Assembly: GCF_001660705.2 (NCBI RefSeq)
Contig: NZ_LYBV02000039.1
Span: 60,898-124,897, forward strand
Length of the DNA: 64,000 nucleotides
Source: Saccharicrinis aurantiacus
GTDB taxonomy: Bacteria > Bacteroidota > Bacteroidia > Bacteroidales > Marinilabiliaceae
Direction of reading: 5' to 3'
Positions 26,636 through 34,690 of the stretch are shown one piece after another. Position 1 is the first letter of the stretch; every line of letters begins with the position of its first letter. The notes below the pieces were generated by a model. The model saw only the letters and a list, made by a program, of their open reading frames with translations. It was not told the DNA's origin and did not search any database. The position numbers and the translations under genes are program-made.

Positions 26636-28228
26636 ATGGAATACTTTCAAGAAGGGTATATCGCCTTATTTTTAATTATTTGTATCGGTTATATTATTGG
26701 TAACATTAAGTTTAAAGGAATTTCTTTAGATATATCTGCAATTATTTTTGTAGCTCTGGTTTTCGGACATCATGGTATCATGATGCCAAAGATTATTGAA
26801 AAAATTGGATTAATATTATTTGTTTACACCATTGGAATTCAGGCTGGTCCAGGTTTTTTTGATTCTTTCAAAAAGCAGGGTAGAACATTGGTGGTAATGG
26901 CAGCTGTTGTAATAATATCGGCGTCATTGGTTACCTATGGGTGTATATTGTTGTTTGATATAGATGTACCTGTAGCCATAGGTTTATTAACTGGTGGATT
27001 AACATCTACACCCGGTTTAGCGGCAGCCATTGAAAGTACCGGATCGCCTAACGTTTCTATTGGTTATGGTATTGCTTATCCGTTTGGAGTAATTGGAGTA
27101 ATTCTTTTTGTAAGGTTATATCCTAAAATATTTAGAGTAAATATTAAGAAAGCAGAAGAGGAATACGAATCGGGAACAGTAGATGCCTTTCCAGAGATTA
27201 GCACTTGCCACTTTGTAGTTGAAAATGATAACGTAGTTGGTAAGTCTATTAGAGATTTAAAGGTGCGTACAATGACACAAGGTGTTATTTCAAGAATTAA
27301 AGCCGGAGGTGAAGTAAAAGCACCAACCTCATCAATGATTTTAGGAAAGGGTGACATTATTAAAGCGGTTGGTACACAAGATGCACTTAAAAAAGTTGAG
27401 ATCTTAATAGGATCTCCAACACAAGAGTCTATCCCACTAATTAAGGGTTATGAGATTCAATCAATATTAGTTTCTAATCCAGAGGTTGTTAATAAAACAA
27501 TTAGAGAAATAAGTCAGTGGACATCTACATATGACTTAACCATTACTAGAGTACGTAGGTCTGGTATCGATATTACACCAAGTCCTAACTTAACTTTACA
27601 GATGGGAGATAAAATAAAAATATCCGTTAGTAAAGACCACTTAAAAATGGTTACTAAAATGTTTGGGGGTAATAGTAAAAAACTATCAGATACTGATTTC
27701 TTTCCCATTGCTGCCGGTATAGTACTTGGCTTTTTATTGGGTAAGTTTTCATTGAACCTAGGTGATTCTTTTACATTCTCTTTAGGTTTAACCGGAGGTG
27801 TTTTAACAGTTGCGATGATATTAAGTAGAATTGGAAAAACAGGCCCTATAATTTGGTCTATGTCCGGTGGAGCCAACCAATTATTACGAACACTTGGATT
27901 AATGTTCTTTTTAGCTGCAGTTGGAACAAAAGCAGGTTCTAGCATTGTAGAAACTTATAATGAATACGGATCGATGCTATTTTTAGCAGGTGCAATTATT
28001 ACTCTTGTACCAATGTTTTTAGGAGCTTTGGTAGCAAAAATATTCTTTAAGGTAAATGTATTGTCTATGCTTGGTGCTTTAACAGGATCTATGACCAGTA
28101 CACCTGGACTAGCAGCTGTTGATCCAATGACAGATACTAATGCCCCTTCAATTGCCTATGCAACTGTATATCCTGTAGCTATGGTATTATTGATTATATG
28201 TGTACAGATATTGGCTTCGCTAGGATAG
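26636..28228 (+). CDS. Putative transporter, YidE/AspT (AAE) family with two RCK_C domains
   Basis: A 530-residue inner-membrane protein built as a duplication. Two membrane halves each carry a TSTPGLAA motif (GGLTSTPGLAAA near residue 120 and GSMTSTPGLAAV near residue 485), separated by two cytoplasmic TrkA-C/RCK_C domains (about 180-350). This is the layout of the aspartate:alanine exchanger AspT and E. coli YidE/YbjL. The substrate is unknown. The chosen ATG at 26636 starts at MEYFQEGYIAL; a longer frame from 26528 adds a cysteine-rich segment that lies across the promoter and is not likely translated. A strong terminator follows. Confidence 0.88.
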   Translation: MEYFQEGYIALFLIICIGYIIGNIKFKGISLDISAIIFVALVFGHHGIMMPKIIEKIGLILFVYTIGIQAGPGFFDSFKKQGRTLVVMAAVVIISASLVTYGCILLFDIDVPVAIGLLTGGLTSTPGLAAAIESTGSPNVSIGYGIAYPFGVIGVILFVRLYPKIFRVNIKKAEEEYESGTVDAFPEISTCHFVVENDNVVGKSIRDLKVRTMTQGVISRIKAGGEVKAPTSSMILGKGDIIKAVGTQDALKKVEILIGSPTQESIPLIKGYEIQSILVSNPEVVNKTIREISQWTSTYDLTITRVRRSGIDITPSPNLTLQMGDKIKISVSKDHLKMVTKMFGGNSKKLSDTDFFPIAAGIVLGFLLGKFSLNLGDSFTFSLGLTGGVLTVAMILSRIGKTGPIIWSMSGGANQLLRTLGLMFFLAAVGTKAGSSIVETYNEYGSMLFLAGAIITLVPMFLGALVAKIFFKVNVLSMLGALTGSMTSTPGLAAVDPMTDTNAPSIAYATVYPVAMVLLIICVQILASLG

Positions 28229-28247
28229 AAGTTTACAGAGAAAAGAT

Positions 28248-28287
28248 AAAGCCGATGATTATTAAACTTTCATCGGCTTTTTTATTT
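28248..28287 (+). terminator. Terminator after the YidE-like gene
   Basis: AAAGCCGATG (28248-28257) pairs with CATCGGCTTT (28271-28280), followed by a T-rich tract. It lies between convergent genes and may also stop leftward transcription of the sensor gene. Confidence 0.87.
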
Positions 28288-31200
28288 TATTCATCTTCTA
28301 TTGATAGTGATTTAATAGCTTCATCTAATTTTTCGGCTAAGCCTGATGTGCCACTTACATAATTTGAAATTTGCTGTATGGCCGAATTTACATTATTAGC
28401 CTCGTAAGACTGATTCTGACTTGATTCTTTTATCTGATCAATTAACAAAACAATATTATGTATATAACTTTGCAGTTCTGTTATCTTAGTATTCGCTTCA
28501 CGCGATGATTCAAGACCTTTGTTAGAGGTTTTTTTGATGTTTACAGCCATCTCTTGAGAACTATCTGCCAGCTTTTTAATTTCATTGGCAACTACTGAAA
28601 AACTTCTTCCATATTCTCCAGCTTTAGCTGCTTCTATTGTCGCATTTAGTGCCAATAGGTTTGTTGTTCGTGCAAAACCCGATATGGACTCAATATCTTT
28701 GGCAATATCCTCGATAGAATTAACCGTATTATTAACAACCTTAACACTAATCTCAGAATCAACTTCTATTTCTTTTGCACTTTTATGCATTTTAGCTGCA
28801 TCAGTTGCATTTGTATTAATTTCATTTGCCATTTGATCAATAGAGGCTGATATTTCTTCAATTGTGGATGCTTGGCTATTGGTTGCCTCTAATAATTGTG
28901 CAGATGTTTCACCAAGTTCTAACTTTACTTCATCCATAATTATAGACAAGCGCTCTTTTGCCTCAGCTAGTTTTTTACTTCTACTTTCTGATTCAGCAGT
29001 AGCTTCATTTACCTTTTGTTCTAATCGTCGTTGACGTTCTTTTATAATTCGAACCCTCCGCCTGCTAAGGTAAATTATTGATCCTGCTATTATAATTGCT
29101 ACTAACGATCTAAACCACCAAGTTTCATACCAGGGTGGAAGTATTATTATTTCAATACTTGTTCCTTCTTCATTCCAAACGTCATCATTATTCGATGCTT
29201 TTACTCTGAATGTGTAAGTGCCGGTTGGTAATTTTGTATAATTGGCTTCTCTACGTGTGCCAATATAATTCCAATCATCATCAAAACCCTCCATTTTATA
29301 AGCATATTGATTCTTTTCAGCAGCAATATAGTTTATGGCGGCGAACTTAAACGAAAATATGTTTTGGGTGTGATCTAAAGTAATGGACGAAGTTTTTGTA
29401 ATGCTTTCTTTTAATGGTGAATCCTCATTGGCTATTGATACAGGTTTATTAAAAAGCTCAAAGTCAGTGATAATTACTTCTGGTTGTTTTTGGTTAATTT
29501 CAAGTTGATCTGGGTAAAAAGAGTTGTATCCATTTACTCCTCCAATATAAATTTTTCCGTCAGAATCTGCGATATTACAGTTATTAGAGAACATATTATC
29601 TTGTAGTCCATCATCAACAGTATAGTGTTTAAAATTAGTGAGCATGTTTTCTGAAGAGGCTGCACTGTTATAGGTAAATTCAGATAATCCTTTGGGGCTT
29701 GATACCCAAATGTTATTGTTTTTATCGATGAAAATATTCTGAATTTCATTACTTTTTAATCCATCCCACTCTCCAAAGGAATTAAAATTTAGACTATCTT
29801 CATTAAAAACGTTTAATCCATCTAAGGTCCCTATCCAAATGTTGTTTTTATTATCTTGGCTAATAGAGGTTATTAAGTTAGCGCTTATACATTTCTTATC
29901 TGCTTTACTGTATTCAAATTGATTAATAGCTTCAGCTGTTTCCGAATAAATTTTTAACCCTCTAGGGCCGCCTAACCAAATACGTTGTTTATTATCCTGA
30001 AAAGCAACATTACAAGGTTCTTTTAAAATCAACGTTAAGTCTTCATCCTTAAAGTTTATAGGGTTCTTTTGTAGTCGATCGACGTTAAGTAAAAATACAC
30101 CAGATTCATTTAGAACCCATATTTTACCTTTGCTTATTAGTATATCTTGAATCTTACTTTTGGGTATAAGGTTAGTTGATTTTTTAGTGTTTGAATCATA
30201 AATGATAAGTCCATTATTGATCGTTCCTATAAATAGAACCCCATTACTATTTTCTTTTATAGCACTGACCCAAGGAGCATATACTCCAAATTTATTTGTT
30301 TTTAATGTGTATTCATATTTACCTGTTTTAAGGTCCAATATATTTATTCCACCGCCTTGAGTTCCTACCCATATTTTATTTTTTCGTTTATGCAGGCTCC
30401 TCACAAGAGGCATATTTATGGCCCTATTGTTCCCTGGAATACATTGGTGATGCTCAAAATTATTTTTATTGACATTTATATAATTAACACCGGCGCTCCA
30501 TGTTCCTATCCATACATTACCTTGCCTATCTTCTTTTATGTTATAAAGAGCATTTTGCTTTAGACTATATAAGTTACTCTCATCATGGGTATACTTCGTA
30601 ATGTATAAGTCTGTATCTATAGTTTTATTGGATTCAATAATATTTAAACCTCTATTCGTACTTATCCATATATTTCCTTTGCTGTCTTGCGTTATACCTC
30701 TAATTTCTTTTGAGGCCAGGTTATTTTTCTCAGGATTTAAATAGATGAATTTGTCTGATTCAATACTGTTTAAAACAGCTATCCCAAACTGATTTGAGCC
30801 TATCCAAATTCTTTTATTATTATCAACCATTACCGCTAATAGGTGATTTCCTTTTAAAGAATTAGGATTGGTACTATCATGTACCCAAGTTTTTTCTATT
30901 TTTTTTGTATTCACATTAATTAGTGTTAAGCCTGAATCAAGCTCTGCTAATAACATATACTTATCACCAAATTTACTGATGGATGAAATACCTTTATAGT
31001 ATATCTTTCGGTTATGTAATATATCTCTATACAATTGGTTAAAAGTGTTTGTCTTTTTATTATATACAGTAAGTCCCCAACCAGTTGCGAGCCATATTTC
31101 ACCATTTTTATCTTCTTCGATACCATATACTGTTGCAGAACAAAGAGAATTGGTGTCTTTTGCATTGGGGTAGTAGTTAGTAAATTGTTGGGTTGACGGG

Positions 31201-31529
31201 TTATATTTTGAGAGTCCTTTGTTTCTTAACCCGGCCCAAATTAAACCTTCGCTATCCTCAAACAATGTGTTTACTTCGTTACCTCCTATACTAAATGGGT
31301 CGTAAGGATTTCGTCGATGATGTTTAAACTCTATTCCATCAAAACGATCAAGTCCGCCACTTCTGGTCCCAAACCACATATACCCATTTTTATCCTGTAA
31401 AGAGCAATAAACCGTGTTCTGAGATAGGCCATTATTAGTTGTGTAATTATTAACCTTGAATCCTTGTAATTGCGCGGATATTGAGACGCAAACAAGTAGT
31501 AATGATATTAAAAAAGGTATTCTTTTCAT
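28287..31529 (-). CDS. Beta-propeller/Y_Y_Y sensor fused to a methyl-accepting chemotaxis signalling domain
   Basis: A 1080-residue membrane receptor. A signal peptide is followed by about a dozen propeller repeats of the two-component-regulator type (DKNGYMWFGTRSGGLDRFDG, DSEGLIWAGL, DSKGNIWISTNRGL), then a Y_Y_Y domain (about 700-797, NYTKLPTGTYTFRVKASN) and one membrane helix (about 808-821). Instead of a histidine kinase, the cytoplasmic part (about 845-1080) is a coiled-coil methyl-accepting chemotaxis domain with the hairpin tip TNLLALNATIEAAKAGEYGR. No HAMP domain and no NWETF-like tail are seen. The periplasmic part resembles hybrid two-component sensors of polysaccharide utilisation. 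Output partners (CheW/CheA) are not in the window. The ATG at 31529 is preferred over 31559 because it begins the signal peptide. Confidence 0.88.
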   Translation of the reverse strand: MKRIPFLISLLLVCVSISAQLQGFKVNNYTTNNGLSQNTVYCSLQDKNGYMWFGTRSGGLDRFDGIEFKHHRRNPYDPFSIGGNEVNTLFEDSEGLIWAGLRNKGLSKYNPSTQQFTNYYPNAKDTNSLCSATVYGIEEDKNGEIWLATGWGLTVYNKKTNTFNQLYRDILHNRKIYYKGISSISKFGDKYMLLAELDSGLTLINVNTKKIEKTWVHDSTNPNSLKGNHLLAVMVDNNKRIWIGSNQFGIAVLNSIESDKFIYLNPEKNNLASKEIRGITQDSKGNIWISTNRGLNIIESNKTIDTDLYITKYTHDESNLYSLKQNALYNIKEDRQGNVWIGTWSAGVNYINVNKNNFEHHQCIPGNNRAINMPLVRSLHKRKNKIWVGTQGGGINILDLKTGKYEYTLKTNKFGVYAPWVSAIKENSNGVLFIGTINNGLIIYDSNTKKSTNLIPKSKIQDILISKGKIWVLNESGVFLLNVDRLQKNPINFKDEDLTLILKEPCNVAFQDNKQRIWLGGPRGLKIYSETAEAINQFEYSKADKKCISANLITSISQDNKNNIWIGTLDGLNVFNEDSLNFNSFGEWDGLKSNEIQNIFIDKNNNIWVSSPKGLSEFTYNSAASSENMLTNFKHYTVDDGLQDNMFSNNCNIADSDGKIYIGGVNGYNSFYPDQLEINQKQPEVIITDFELFNKPVSIANEDSPLKESITKTSSITLDHTQNIFSFKFAAINYIAAEKNQYAYKMEGFDDDWNYIGTRREANYTKLPTGTYTFRVKASNNDDVWNEEGTSIEIIILPPWYETWWFRSLVAIIIAGSIIYLSRRRVRIIKERQRRLEQKVNEATAESESRSKKLAEAKERLSIIMDEVKLELGETSAQLLEATNSQASTIEEISASIDQMANEINTNATDAAKMHKSAKEIEVDSEISVKVVNNTVNSIEDIAKDIESISGFARTTNLLALNATIEAAKAGEYGRSFSVVANEIKKLADSSQEMAVNIKKTSNKGLESSREANTKITELQSYIHNIVLLIDQIKESSQNQSYEANNVNSAIQQISNYVSGTSGLAEKLDEAIKSLSIEDE

Positions 31530-31619
31530 GGTTTGTAGTTTTTTGTGTGTGTAAACCATAGAAAACGAGAATCTATGTCACCAACAAAGTTACTTATATA
31601 GCATCAGTCGTTAGTAACA

Positions 31620-31648
31620 AATTTCACCCTATTAAAGGGGGTGAAATT
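31620..31648. repeat. Perfect 10-bp inverted repeat upstream of the sensor gene
   Basis: AATTTCACCC (31620-31629) and GGGTGAAATT (31639-31648) are separated by 9 bp. The repeat is about 90 bp upstream of the sensor start and 24 bp past the aminotransferase-like stop. It may be an operator or a leftward terminator without a T tract. Confidence 0.55.
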
Positions 31649-31671
31649 AATATTTGCAGTAAGTGTCAAGA

Positions 31672-32823
31672 TTATTTGGCAACTTTATTTAATACTTCAA
31701 TAGCTGCTTCAAGATCTTTCTCTCCTACAGAAATATTTAAACGTAGGTGTTTTGATTTTACTTTTTGATGATAATAAAAACTGGTAGGCATAGTTGCTAA
31801 CCCATGTTTCTCCATTAGCTCAATAGCAAAATCGACATCATTTTTTGAAGTTAGACTTTCAATATTAATTAACTGAAAATAGGTTCCCATTGAAGGAATA
31901 AGTTTAATTTCAGTATCGTCTAAACCTAATAATAGTTGATCTCTTTTATCTTGATATGTCTTAAACAAAGAGCTATCGTAACCTTGTTTTTGAAGATAAT
32001 TGTTAGCTGCCATCTGGCAGGGAAGGGGCACACCTTCACTCATTGATGCTAATACTTTTCTAATTGATTTCATATAGTGTTCAGGAGCACTGCAATAACT
32101 AATATTCCAATTGGGAATTAATAGAGACTCACTAAATGAAGAAACAATTATACTTTTTTTCTGAAGTTTAGGATATAAACAAACACTTTGTTGCATATTC
32201 CCATCAAACAGTACTTGTTCAAAGGATTCGTCGCTAACAATAATTACATTAGTTCCATTAATTACTTTCTGAAGCCTAAGCATATCAAGTTCAGTAAAAA
32301 TAGACCCTGTAGGATATTGTGGCGTATTAATAATAATCATTCTAGTGTTGGGTGTAATCACCTTTTGCACATCATCCCAATTAACTTCGAATGATGGCTG
32401 TTTTAATGGAACATATACTGCATTTGCGCCAACAATATTAATAGCAGTTTTATAGCTCTGGTGTGTAGGTTCAAATATTACAACATCATCACCTTCTTTT
32501 ATAAGTGCAAGAATTGCCGAGAATACCGCTTGCTTAATACCTGCAGTTATTGTTATTTCTTTTTGAGGGCAATAATTATAATCGTACAGCTTTTTTGTAT
32601 GATTAGCAATAAACTCTCTCAGCTCAATAGTACCAAACTTCGGACTTCTTTGATTAGAGTATTCCTTAGTGTAGCCCTGAAGGCTATTAATTAGTTCATT
32701 ATTTGCGTGCAATGCAGATGAACTTTCAGCAAGATTAATAAGATTGTTTTTACGTGTGTACTCGATTATACTTCTCGGGGATGTAAAGATTCTACTATCA
32801 GAACTGATTAATGGTGAATTCAT
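31672..32823 (-). CDS. Aminotransferase class I/II fold protein lacking the PLP lysine
   Basis: A 383-residue fold type I protein similar to methionine/kynurenine aminotransferases: GYTKEYSNQRSPKFGTIELRE, EITITAGIKQAVFSAI, EGDDVVIFEPTHQSY, VSDESFEQV and the C-terminal LRLNISVGEKDLE all align. The region that should read SF-[GS]-K-[TS] is SSFSESLL, with Glu232 in place of the Schiff-base lysine. The NPTG asparagine is also changed (QYPTG, Y170) and the usual Tyr after SDE is Phe201, while Asp198 and the C-terminal Arg remain. Normal transamination is therefore unlikely; a pseudoenzyme or a different PLP-binding role is possible. The frame is intact, so this is not simple decay. Confidence 0.85.
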   Translation of the reverse strand: MNSPLISSDSRIFTSPRSIIEYTRKNNLINLAESSSALHANNELINSLQGYTKEYSNQRSPKFGTIELREFIANHTKKLYDYNYCPQKEITITAGIKQAVFSAILALIKEGDDVVIFEPTHQSYKTAINIVGANAVYVPLKQPSFEVNWDDVQKVITPNTRMIIINTPQYPTGSIFTELDMLRLQKVINGTNVIIVSDESFEQVLFDGNMQQSVCLYPKLQKKSIIVSSFSESLLIPNWNISYCSAPEHYMKSIRKVLASMSEGVPLPCQMAANNYLQKQGYDSSLFKTYQDKRDQLLLGLDDTEIKLIPSMGTYFQLINIESLTSKNDVDFAIELMEKHGLATMPTSFYYHQKVKSKHLRLNISVGEKDLEAAIEVLNKVAK

Positions 32824-32920
32824 AATTAGACGTTTTAATTTAGGTTAGTGAGGGATTTAATGAAAAACGCTTTGATACAATTTACAAAACTTTTCTGATA
32901 TAAAAATTCATAAAGCTATT

Positions 32921-33649
32921 TTATTCAAATAGCTCTTTTAGTATGTCTAGTGATTTGATTTTAGTAAAGCCGTGAAGATGGTAATTATAATACTGAAGAA
33001 GTTTTTCAAGAAACTGTGTCCTACTTTCGCGATTAAGCTTTAGTAAACCTAATTGGGTTAATCCTAAATGGCTTATTTCTTTTAATATTTCAGTTTCCCA
33101 TGCATTCATAAAGTGTTTGTGACTTGGCTCTATATCGGTGAAGTGTCCGTTGTTTAAATCAAAATACCTGCTGTTAATATGGTTATCGATATTAGGGAAG
33201 AAGCCTAGTGGTTTTGTTAATTGCAGAAGAAAAAATAGATGATAGTTTTCCAGTCCTTGAATATCAGAATCTAATATTTCAATACTTTGATGTAAAAAGT
33301 TGAATAGGTTATTATGGGGTTTGTGCTCTTCAGTGAGGCTTTTGCTCAAAACTTCCGCCATAAAAAAGGCAATGCTTCTTCTGAGGGGTTCAAACGGAAT
33401 TTGGAAGAATGGAGTATTGACTTTAAAGTCTTTAACTCTCTGAATTTGTGATTTATTTTTATTGTATACTTCTAAATCAACTAGGGCTAGAGGTTGAAGG
33501 AATATATTCTTCCCCTTATTCTTTCTGCTTTTCACGCCATTAATCATATAGGATTGTCTGCCAAATTCTTCAGTGAAAATATGAGAGATAACACTTGTTT
33601 CTCCATATCTAGTATAATTTAGTACAATTCCTCTGGTAGTTTGTAGCAT
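32921..33649 (-). CDS. recO: DNA repair protein RecO
   Basis: A 242-residue RecO that loads RecA onto SSB-coated single-stranded DNA in the RecFOR pathway. It begins with the family segment TTRGIVLNYTRYGETSVISHIFTEEFG, an OB-fold, and continues with the helical domain including FEPLRRSIAFFMAEVLSKSL and LLQLTKPLGFFPN. The zinc-binding cysteines of some RecO proteins are absent, as is common in Bacteroidota. It lies 97 bp upstream of the aminotransferase-like gene on the same strand and 197 bp from the divergent ArsR-type gene. Confidence 0.93.
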   Translation of the reverse strand: MLQTTRGIVLNYTRYGETSVISHIFTEEFGRQSYMINGVKSRKNKGKNIFLQPLALVDLEVYNKNKSQIQRVKDFKVNTPFFQIPFEPLRRSIAFFMAEVLSKSLTEEHKPHNNLFNFLHQSIEILDSDIQGLENYHLFFLLQLTKPLGFFPNIDNHINSRYFDLNNGHFTDIEPSHKHFMNAWETEILKEISHLGLTQLGLLKLNRESRTQFLEKLLQYYNYHLHGFTKIKSLDILKELFE

Positions 33650-33846
33650 GAAAATTAGTTTTCCGCAAATATAATAAATGCATTAAGCTCATTAATATAC
33701 AATTGAATATTCTGAAAAACGGTAATTTTTAATAAATATATTTAAATATCTACATGTAATAAATGTGTTTTGGAATGAATATTATATATTTACTGCGGAA
33801 ATGTGCTAGTTTAATCTATGTTAAACAGGGAAAATATGATAAAGAG

Positions 33847-34143
33847 ATGAAGATTCAGGACTTAGATGCAAATGAATTAGATAGAGCAGCAAGTATGTTA
33901 AAGGCAATTGCGCATCCAACGCGTATTGCAATTTTAAGCTTGCTTGAGGATAATAGATTTACCGTTTCAGAGATACATAAAAATCTTAATATAGAACAAA
34001 GTACTACCTCTCACCATTTAGGGATACTAAAGGATAAAGGAGTGCTTGTGTCTCAGCGTGAGGGTAAAAACACGTACTACTCATTAAAGTATGAGAGCAT
34101 TCAAAATATTATTAATTGTGTAAGTAAATGTGCCCGAACTTAA
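33847..34143 (+). CDS. ArsR-family winged-helix transcriptional regulator
   Basis: A DNA-binding repressor-type protein of about 98 residues. The winged helix covers ASMLKAIAHPTRIAILSLL, FTVSEIHKNLNIEQSTTSHHLGILKDKGVL (recognition helix STTSHHLGILK) and the wing REGKNTYYSL. The ELCVCDL-type metal motif in the recognition region is absent; the only cysteines are C91 and C95 near the tail (NCVSKC), so metal sensing is not shown. The ATG at 33847 is chosen over 33763 because the domain starts within a few residues of it. No efflux or arsenic gene is adjacent; queD follows by 41 bp. Confidence 0.86.
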   Translation: MKIQDLDANELDRAASMLKAIAHPTRIAILSLLEDNRFTVSEIHKNLNIEQSTTSHHLGILKDKGVLVSQREGKNTYYSLKYESIQNIINCVSKCART

Positions 34144-34184
34144 TTGCAGTTGTCAATTATCATGTTCGTGAACAGTTGGGATAG

Positions 34185-34631
34185 ATGAGGAAAGTAAGAT
34201 TAACAAAAGAATTTAGGTTTGAGATGGCTCATGCCTTGTGGAATTATGATGGTTTATGTAAACATTTTCATGGGCATTCATATATATTGCGAGTTACAGT
34301 ACTAGGAGAACCTATTGCTGATAATAATAGCCCTAAAGATGGGATGGTACTTGATTTTGGTGTACTAAAACAGATAGTACACGAAGAGGTGGTGGATAGG
34401 ATGGATCACACAGTGGTGCTCAATAAAAATGCTGATATTAAAGGGTTTTTAGAAATTCCACAAATGGGCGAACGTGTAATACTAACAGATTACCAACCTA
34501 CCTGTGAAAACATGATTATTGAAATGGCAGAACGTATTTCAGCACGTTTACCAAAAGAAGTAGAGCTACATAGCTTACGATTAAACGAAACTGCCAATTC
34601 CTTTGCTGAGTGGCATGCAAGTGATCAATAA
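34185..34631 (+). CDS. queD: 6-carboxytetrahydropterin synthase / PTPS family
   Basis: A 148-residue PTPS-fold enzyme converting dihydroneopterin triphosphate to 6-carboxytetrahydropterin, the second step of queuosine/deazaguanine synthesis. The zinc ligands are in MAHALWNYDGLCKHFHGHSY (one early His plus HGH), with the catalytic Cys of the LCKHFHGH stretch. MVLDFGVLKQIVHEEVVDRMDHTVVLN and PTCENMIIEMA complete the family pattern. Queuosine-type QueD is favoured over eukaryotic-like PTPS by this CxxxHGH spacing, but this is not certain. queA at 21.4 kb is a later step of the same pathway, not linked here. Confidence 0.87.
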   Translation: MRKVRLTKEFRFEMAHALWNYDGLCKHFHGHSYILRVTVLGEPIADNNSPKDGMVLDFGVLKQIVHEEVVDRMDHTVVLNKNADIKGFLEIPQMGERVILTDYQPTCENMIIEMAERISARLPKEVELHSLRLNETANSFAEWHASDQ

Positions 34632-34645
34632 GTAACAAAGATATC

Positions 34646-34690
34646 AATAACCTATGTAATTGAAGTTTCAGTTACATAGGTTATTTTGTT
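34646..34690 (+). terminator. Bidirectional terminator between queD and the TonB receptor gene
   Basis: AATAACCTATGTAA (34646-34659) and TTACATAGGTTATT (34672-34685) form a perfect 14-bp stem with a 12-base loop, followed by TTGTTTT. It lies between two convergent genes. Confidence 0.82.

Noticed and set aside
27514..27945. 143-residue open frame on the minus strand
   Set aside because: It is antisense to the YidE-like transporter, with no motif and no sensible start context.
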